A DNA stretch of 64,000 nucleotides, from positions 1-64,000 of the forward strand of contig NZ_FNCJ01000020.1 in the NCBI RefSeq assembly GCF_900100735.1, given 5' to 3'. The notes beneath the pieces are model-generated. The model was not told where the DNA came from. It saw only the letters and a list, made by a program, of their open reading frames with translations, and ran no database searches. This document shows, one piece after another, positions 60,707 to 64,000 of this stretch (position 1 is its first letter; each line of letters begins with the position of its first letter). A program made the translations under genes and the position numbers. The DNA is from Paraburkholderia phenazinium. GTDB lineage: Bacteria > Pseudomonadota > Gammaproteobacteria > Burkholderiales > Burkholderiaceae.

Positions 60707-61984
60707 TCACTCCGCGGGAGCGATGTGGTGACGAATGATGCCGCGGATCAGCTTGGCGTCTTCCGGGCTGATCTTGGCGTAGATAGCGGGTCCGGCCGCG
60801 CGCTCGGGGTCGCCGGTGCGCAGCATCAGTTCGGCCCAGTCGAGCAGGCGCCGTGTCGAGAAAGCGCTCGCCAGGTCTTCGCGGGCGAACGCCGCCCGGC
60901 AATCGGCCGCGATGGCCGCAAGCGTGGCGGCGACAGTGCGGGTCATAAGCGGCGCGAGCGTGCGCATCAGCACGTCGGCTTCTTCCGTCGGCGACAGATA
61001 GTCGAGCAGGTACACGCGCCAGCGGTCGAGAAAGGCCTCGTTCATCAGGTTCGCACCTTGATACAGATGGCGGAACTGGCTCATCGCACCGACCGCATTG
61101 GCGGTGGCGAACAGACGAAACGCCGGATGCGGCGCGACCACCTCGTTGCCTTTTTCCTTCAAGGTGAGGCGGCCGTGCGGTTCCAGCACGGCGGTTAGCG
61201 CCGCGAGAATCGACGGTTCGGCGAAGTCGATCTCGTCGACAATCAGCCAGAGCCCTTCGCGCATCGCGGTGGGCAAGACGCCGTCGACCCAGAGGGTCTC
61301 GCCACCCTTGACGGTCCAGAAGCCGACGAAGTCGCCGACCGTCGTCTGGCCGTTCATGTTCGAGCGCACCACGCCGTGCTGGGCCCGTGCCGCCACCTGC
61401 TCAATGAGGCTGGTCTTGCCCGCGCCGGTGTGGCCGATCAGCATGACCCGTTTGTTCTCGACGATATCTTCGACGATGTCGTTAAAGCGCTCCGAGAACA
61501 GATACGCCGGGTTGACGCGCGGCACCAATGGGCCGCCGCCGCCGCACGGCACGGCGACCTGGCCGACGCGCACGGTGGCGGCCGCACCGCTTGCCAGGGC
61601 TTGTTCCGCGTAAGCGGGTTCGGCCATTGCGTTAGCATCACCCGGGTCGCCGGCTCCGCCTGCACGCCGCTTTGCCGCCGCCGCGCGCTGCAGTTCAGGC
61701 ATGAAGGCCGCACGTTGCTGTGCATCCGCTTGCGGCACCGACCCGCGCGCCTCGAAAGCAAACCCTTCGCGATGCCACTTCTTCAGCTTGGCGCGCAGGT
61801 TCTCCGCGTCGACCACCAGATCGATATCGACGGCCGCGTTGCCTTCGGTGGGCTGGATGGCATGTTCGAGGCGATAGGTTTGTGGTCGATCCGCCACGCT
61901 GACCCGCCACCATTCGGCGCCGGTGTCGGTGTTGCGCAGGTACAGGCCAAGGTGTTCGTCGTCGGTCAAGTCAGGTGCGTTCAT
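60707..61984 (-). CDS. CobS/MoxR-like AAA+ ATPase
   Basis: A 425-residue AAA+ protein. Walker A is GHTGAGKTSLIEQVAARAQH (~188-207), Walker B is LIVDEIDFAEPSILAAL (~252) and the sensor is HPAFRLFATANAVG. A CobS-like DRWRVYLLDYLSPTEEADVL lies at ~325. An extra N-terminal domain of ~150 residues with no clear family (YLRNTDTGAEWWRVSVADRP) precedes it; typical CobS has ~330 residues and lacks this. It is paired with the CobT-like gene. The extension and distance from cobN argue for a paralogous role, so no symbol is given. Confidence 0.78.
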   Translation of the reverse strand: MNAPDLTDDEHLGLYLRNTDTGAEWWRVSVADRPQTYRLEHAIQPTEGNAAVDIDLVVDAENLRAKLKKWHREGFAFEARGSVPQADAQQRAAFMPELQRAAAAKRRAGGAGDPGDANAMAEPAYAEQALASGAAATVRVGQVAVPCGGGGPLVPRVNPAYLFSERFNDIVEDIVENKRVMLIGHTGAGKTSLIEQVAARAQHGVVRSNMNGQTTVGDFVGFWTVKGGETLWVDGVLPTAMREGLWLIVDEIDFAEPSILAALTAVLEPHGRLTLKEKGNEVVAPHPAFRLFATANAVGAMSQFRHLYQGANLMNEAFLDRWRVYLLDYLSPTEEADVLMRTLAPLMTRTVAATLAAIAADCRAAFAREDLASAFSTRRLLDWAELMLRTGDPERAAGPAIYAKISPEDAKLIRGIIRHHIAPAE

Positions 61985-62371
61985 CGGAGGGCGTCAATCG
62001 GGTTTAGCCATGCCGGCTGGGGGCAAACGAGTATCTTATCCCGGACCTGCGACGGGGCGCAGCCAGGAATGAATCGCTAGCCGCAGAGACTTGCGGCGCG
62101 CGTCGAGTGCAACATCGGCAAATAGTAATTGCGATAAACGAAATATACGGTCAAAGTCGCATCACCTATAGTGCGAACGCGGTCGCATATGTTTTAAAAC
62201 AAACCGTAATTCGGTCATCGCTTCAAGCTGTTCCAACTATTATCAAGCCTTAATCGGGTGCGCCCGGTGTTGCGTGGCGCAGTCCACGGTTTCATTTGCA
62301 GTCAGCGTATCCAGCGTCGCAAAAGACGGCCCACATGCGGGCGAAACCACGATATGGCATTCGGCACAACA
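61985..62371. other. Divergent promoter region with palindrome
   Basis: No gene is seen between the CobS-like gene and the porin gene. The stretch is AT-rich around 62125-62250 and contains the exact palindrome TGTTTTAAAACA (62190-62201). CTATAGTG near 62167 could be a -10 for the porin. Two in-frame ATGs (62354, 62372) compete as the porin start. Confidence 0.45.
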
Positions 62372-63478
62372 ATGAGACTACGTACAAAACTAATGGCCAC
62401 CTTGCTGGTGGCAAGCCCTCTCGCACATGCACAATCCAGCGTCGTTCTTTACGGCCGTCTGGACGCCGGCGTCCAGTATTTGAACCACGTCAGTACCGCC
62501 AATGGCGGCACCGCGACCAGTTGGAGCGGCGAAGGCGGCGACTGGGGCACCAGCATGCTGGGCTTCAAGGGCAATGAGGATCTGGGTGGCGGCCTCAATG
62601 CAATCTTCACCCTGGAGACCGGTTTGCAGGCCATGAACGGCACGACGAGTGGCGGCCGGATGTTTTCGCGCCGGGCGTTTGTCGGGCTGAAAGACAATCA
62701 GTGGGGCACGCTGCAGGCCGGCCGCAATCTGTTTATCGACAGTGACGGCGTGTGGGAATTCGACCCGATGGTGCAGCAGGCGTTTTCGTCGGCCTCGCTC
62801 GTGCGCGGGCGCAACTGGCAGCAGACCAGCAACAACATCGAATATCACAGCCCGGTATTCGGCGGCTTCGACGTGCAAGGCCAGTACGCCTTCGGCAATC
62901 AACCGAACGGCTTTAACAACGGCGCGCCCGGCGAATTCGGCCGCTCGGACGGCGTGATGCTCTCGTATCACTCGCAGTTGTTCGACGTGCGCGGCATTTA
63001 CGACGAACTGCGCGATAACAACGGGCAGTTCACGAATATCTTCAGCAGCTCGCGCGAGTTCTTTATCGGCGCAAACGTGCACTTCGATTCGATCAAGATC
63101 CAGGGCGCCTATACGCACTACTCGGCGCCGGATACACCGGCCGGACTCGCGGATAGCGCCAACTACTACTGGCTCGGTGCGACCTATTCGGTGAATCCGG
63201 CCTGGGCCGTGACAGCCGCAGGCTTCTACGTGGACATCGGCGACGGCGGTGGCGATGCAACGCACGATCCGTCCGGTCACGCCACCATGTACACGCTTGG
63301 CACCACCTACAACCTGACCAAGCGGACCTTCCTGTACGGCACGCTCGCCTACGTGGACAACAGCAAGCAGGCCAATTTGTCGCTGCTTGCCAATCCGCGC
63401 GAGGGCACCTCGAGCACGAGTCCGCTGCAGGGCGAGTCGCAGACGGGCGCGTACGTCGGCATCATGCATCAATTCTAA
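62372..63478 (+). CDS. Gram-negative porin (Burkholderia type)
   Basis: A ~368-residue outer-membrane trimeric beta-barrel porin. The signal peptide is MRLRTKLMATLLVASPLAHA with cleavage before QSSVVLYG. The mature start SSVVLYGRLDAGVQYLNH and repeated amphipathic strands are typical. The PEFGG-like loop region (GRNLFIDSDGVWEFDPM) and the C-terminal aromatic end (YVGIMHQF) are also typical. It allows diffusion of small hydrophilic solutes. ATG 62354 would add six residues. A single-gene unit followed by a hairpin. Confidence 0.92.
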   Translation: MRLRTKLMATLLVASPLAHAQSSVVLYGRLDAGVQYLNHVSTANGGTATSWSGEGGDWGTSMLGFKGNEDLGGGLNAIFTLETGLQAMNGTTSGGRMFSRRAFVGLKDNQWGTLQAGRNLFIDSDGVWEFDPMVQQAFSSASLVRGRNWQQTSNNIEYHSPVFGGFDVQGQYAFGNQPNGFNNGAPGEFGRSDGVMLSYHSQLFDVRGIYDELRDNNGQFTNIFSSSREFFIGANVHFDSIKIQGAYTHYSAPDTPAGLADSANYYWLGATYSVNPAWAVTAAGFYVDIGDGGGDATHDPSGHATMYTLGTTYNLTKRTFLYGTLAYVDNSKQANLSLLANPREGTSSTSPLQGESQTGAYVGIMHQF

Positions 63479-63486
63479 AGACTGGC

Positions 63487-63516
63487 AGCGGTGCGGGTGG
63501 GGCTGCCCACACCGCT
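63487..63516 (+). terminator. Hairpin after the porin gene
   Basis: AGCGGTG (63487-63493) pairs with CACCGCT (63510-63516), with further G/C pairing inside. It starts 8 bp after the porin stop. There is no clear T-run, so termination is only likely. Confidence 0.55.
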
Positions 63517-63649
63517 CGTGGTGTCATCGTTGCGGCGGTGCGGCGGAGTCTGTATGGTGGCTAAACCATGCGCGCTCGGTGGGGCCAGGTTCTGTGCCTG
63601 GTTTTGTGCATCTTTCCCCCGCGAGCGCGTCCAACCTCAAGGACGCCGA

Positions 63650-64000
63650 ATGACTTCCGAAGCCGCACCGCCGCCAGATACCTCACAGGTACCATCAACG
63701 CCGCAGCAAGCCGAGGGTGTCTTGCGCACCGACGTGCTGATTGTCGGCGCCGGGCCGGTCGGCCTGTTTGCTGCGTTCGAGGCGGGCGTGATCGGCCTGT
63801 CGTGCCATATCGTCGACGCGCTCGACGAGGTGGGCGGCCAATGCATCGAGCTGTATCCGGACAAGCCGATCTACGATATTCCCGCGATTCCCTCCTGCAC
63901 CGCTCGCGATCTGGTCGAGCGTTTGCTGGAGCAATGCCGGCCTTTCGACGTGCCGATCCACCTCGGTGAGCGCGTCGATAGCGTCGAGCAGCGCGACGAC
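63650..64000 (+). CDS. Ferredoxin-NADP reductase, thioredoxin-reductase-like (5' part)
   Basis: Only the first ~117 residues are in the window; the gene runs past the right edge. After a Pro/Ser-rich head (~1-25) the FAD-binding motif VLIVGAGPVGLFAAFEAG (~29-46) is followed by VGGQCIELYPDKPIYDIPAI (~62-81). This is the signature of the TrxR-like FNR2 group, which lacks the redox Cys pair. It would pass electrons between NADPH and ferredoxin or flavodoxin. AAGGACG precedes the ATG. Confidence 0.85.
   Translation, partial: MTSEAAPPPDTSQVPSTPQQAEGVLRTDVLIVGAGPVGLFAAFEAGVIGLSCHIVDALDEVGGQCIELYPDKPIYDIPAIPSCTARDLVERLLEQCRPFDVPIHLGERVDSVEQRDD

Noticed and set aside
1..64000. CRISPR arrays, prophage, tRNA or rRNA genes
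   Set aside because: No regularly spaced repeats, phage structural genes, tRNA-like folds or rRNA sequence were noticed; a tRNA scan would be needed to exclude them formally.

Overview
This is a 64 kb piece of a GC-rich betaproteobacterial chromosome. Gene content, gene order and protein wording point to Burkholderia sensu lato, most likely Paraburkholderia. The evidence is an oxygen-dependent cobalamin pathway with cobG, a cobW-cobN-chlI/chlD cluster behind a cobalamin riboswitch, a Burkholderia-type porin, a ytcA-mdtNOP efflux operon and a CHASE2 kinase/FecR system. This is inference from family knowledge; no database search was possible. No rRNA, tRNA or CRISPR array was seen.

Layout. 1-1.3 kb: an IS481-type insertion sequence with a second, orphan copy of one terminus. 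1.3-5.6 kb: an ECF sigma factor, two anti-sigma-like membrane proteins, and a catalase-family peroxidase/cytochrome b561 pair, linked by three copies of one promoter motif. 5.7-9.2 kb: an FAD/GcvT dehydrogenase divergent from a DeoR regulator. 9.4-13.5 kb: a SNF2/SWIM helicase and a small acidic protein. 13.9-19.2 kb: an OmpR regulator, a LysM-FecR protein, a CHASE2 histidine kinase and a DUF4136 lipoprotein. 19.2-24.7 kb: a LysR regulator divergent from a dioxygenase, a DddP-like M24 protein and a betaine-type ABC transporter whose permease is mostly deleted. 24.7-35.6 kb: cobalamin genes around a higBA toxin-antitoxin module. Leftward are cobE, cobO, cobB and bluB; rightward are a riboswitch, cobW, cobN and ChlI/ChlD-like genes. 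35.6-38.9 kb: a PilZ protein, a LysR regulator and an MFS transporter. 39.0-46.6 kb: the corrin-ring genes, with cobG-cobH-cobI-cbiG/cobJ leftward behind a second cobalamin riboswitch and cobL-cobK-cobM rightward. 46.7-54.4 kb: a MctP-like symporter with a DUF3311 partner, MarC, and ytcA-mdtNOP. 54.4-64 kb: hicAB, a class II glutamine amidotransferase, a chemotaxis receptor, a metallo-beta-lactamase-fold hydrolase, a CobT/CobS-like pair, a porin and the start of a ferredoxin-NADP reductase.

How the genes work together. About a third of the window builds cobalamin: precorrin methylations and reductions (CobI, G, J, M, K, L, H), amidation (CobB), cobalt insertion (CobN with AAA+/VWA partners), adenosylation (CobO), lower-ligand synthesis (BluB) and metal trafficking (CobW). 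Two riboswitches give B12 feedback. The cobE-cobO-cobB-bluB arm has no visible riboswitch and lies directly behind higBA. The ECF region looks like a small self-contained regulon for a membrane peroxidase/b-cytochrome pair.

The leads I consider most worth following are the three-site ECF promoter motif; the frame break at a C8 tract in the anti-sigma gene; the dioxygenase/DddP-like/betaine-transporter operon with a collapsed permease and a non-canonical residue at the DddP catalytic position; and higBA sitting where the promoter of a cobalamin operon should be. Promoter, operator and terminator calls were made by eye; domain positions are approximate.
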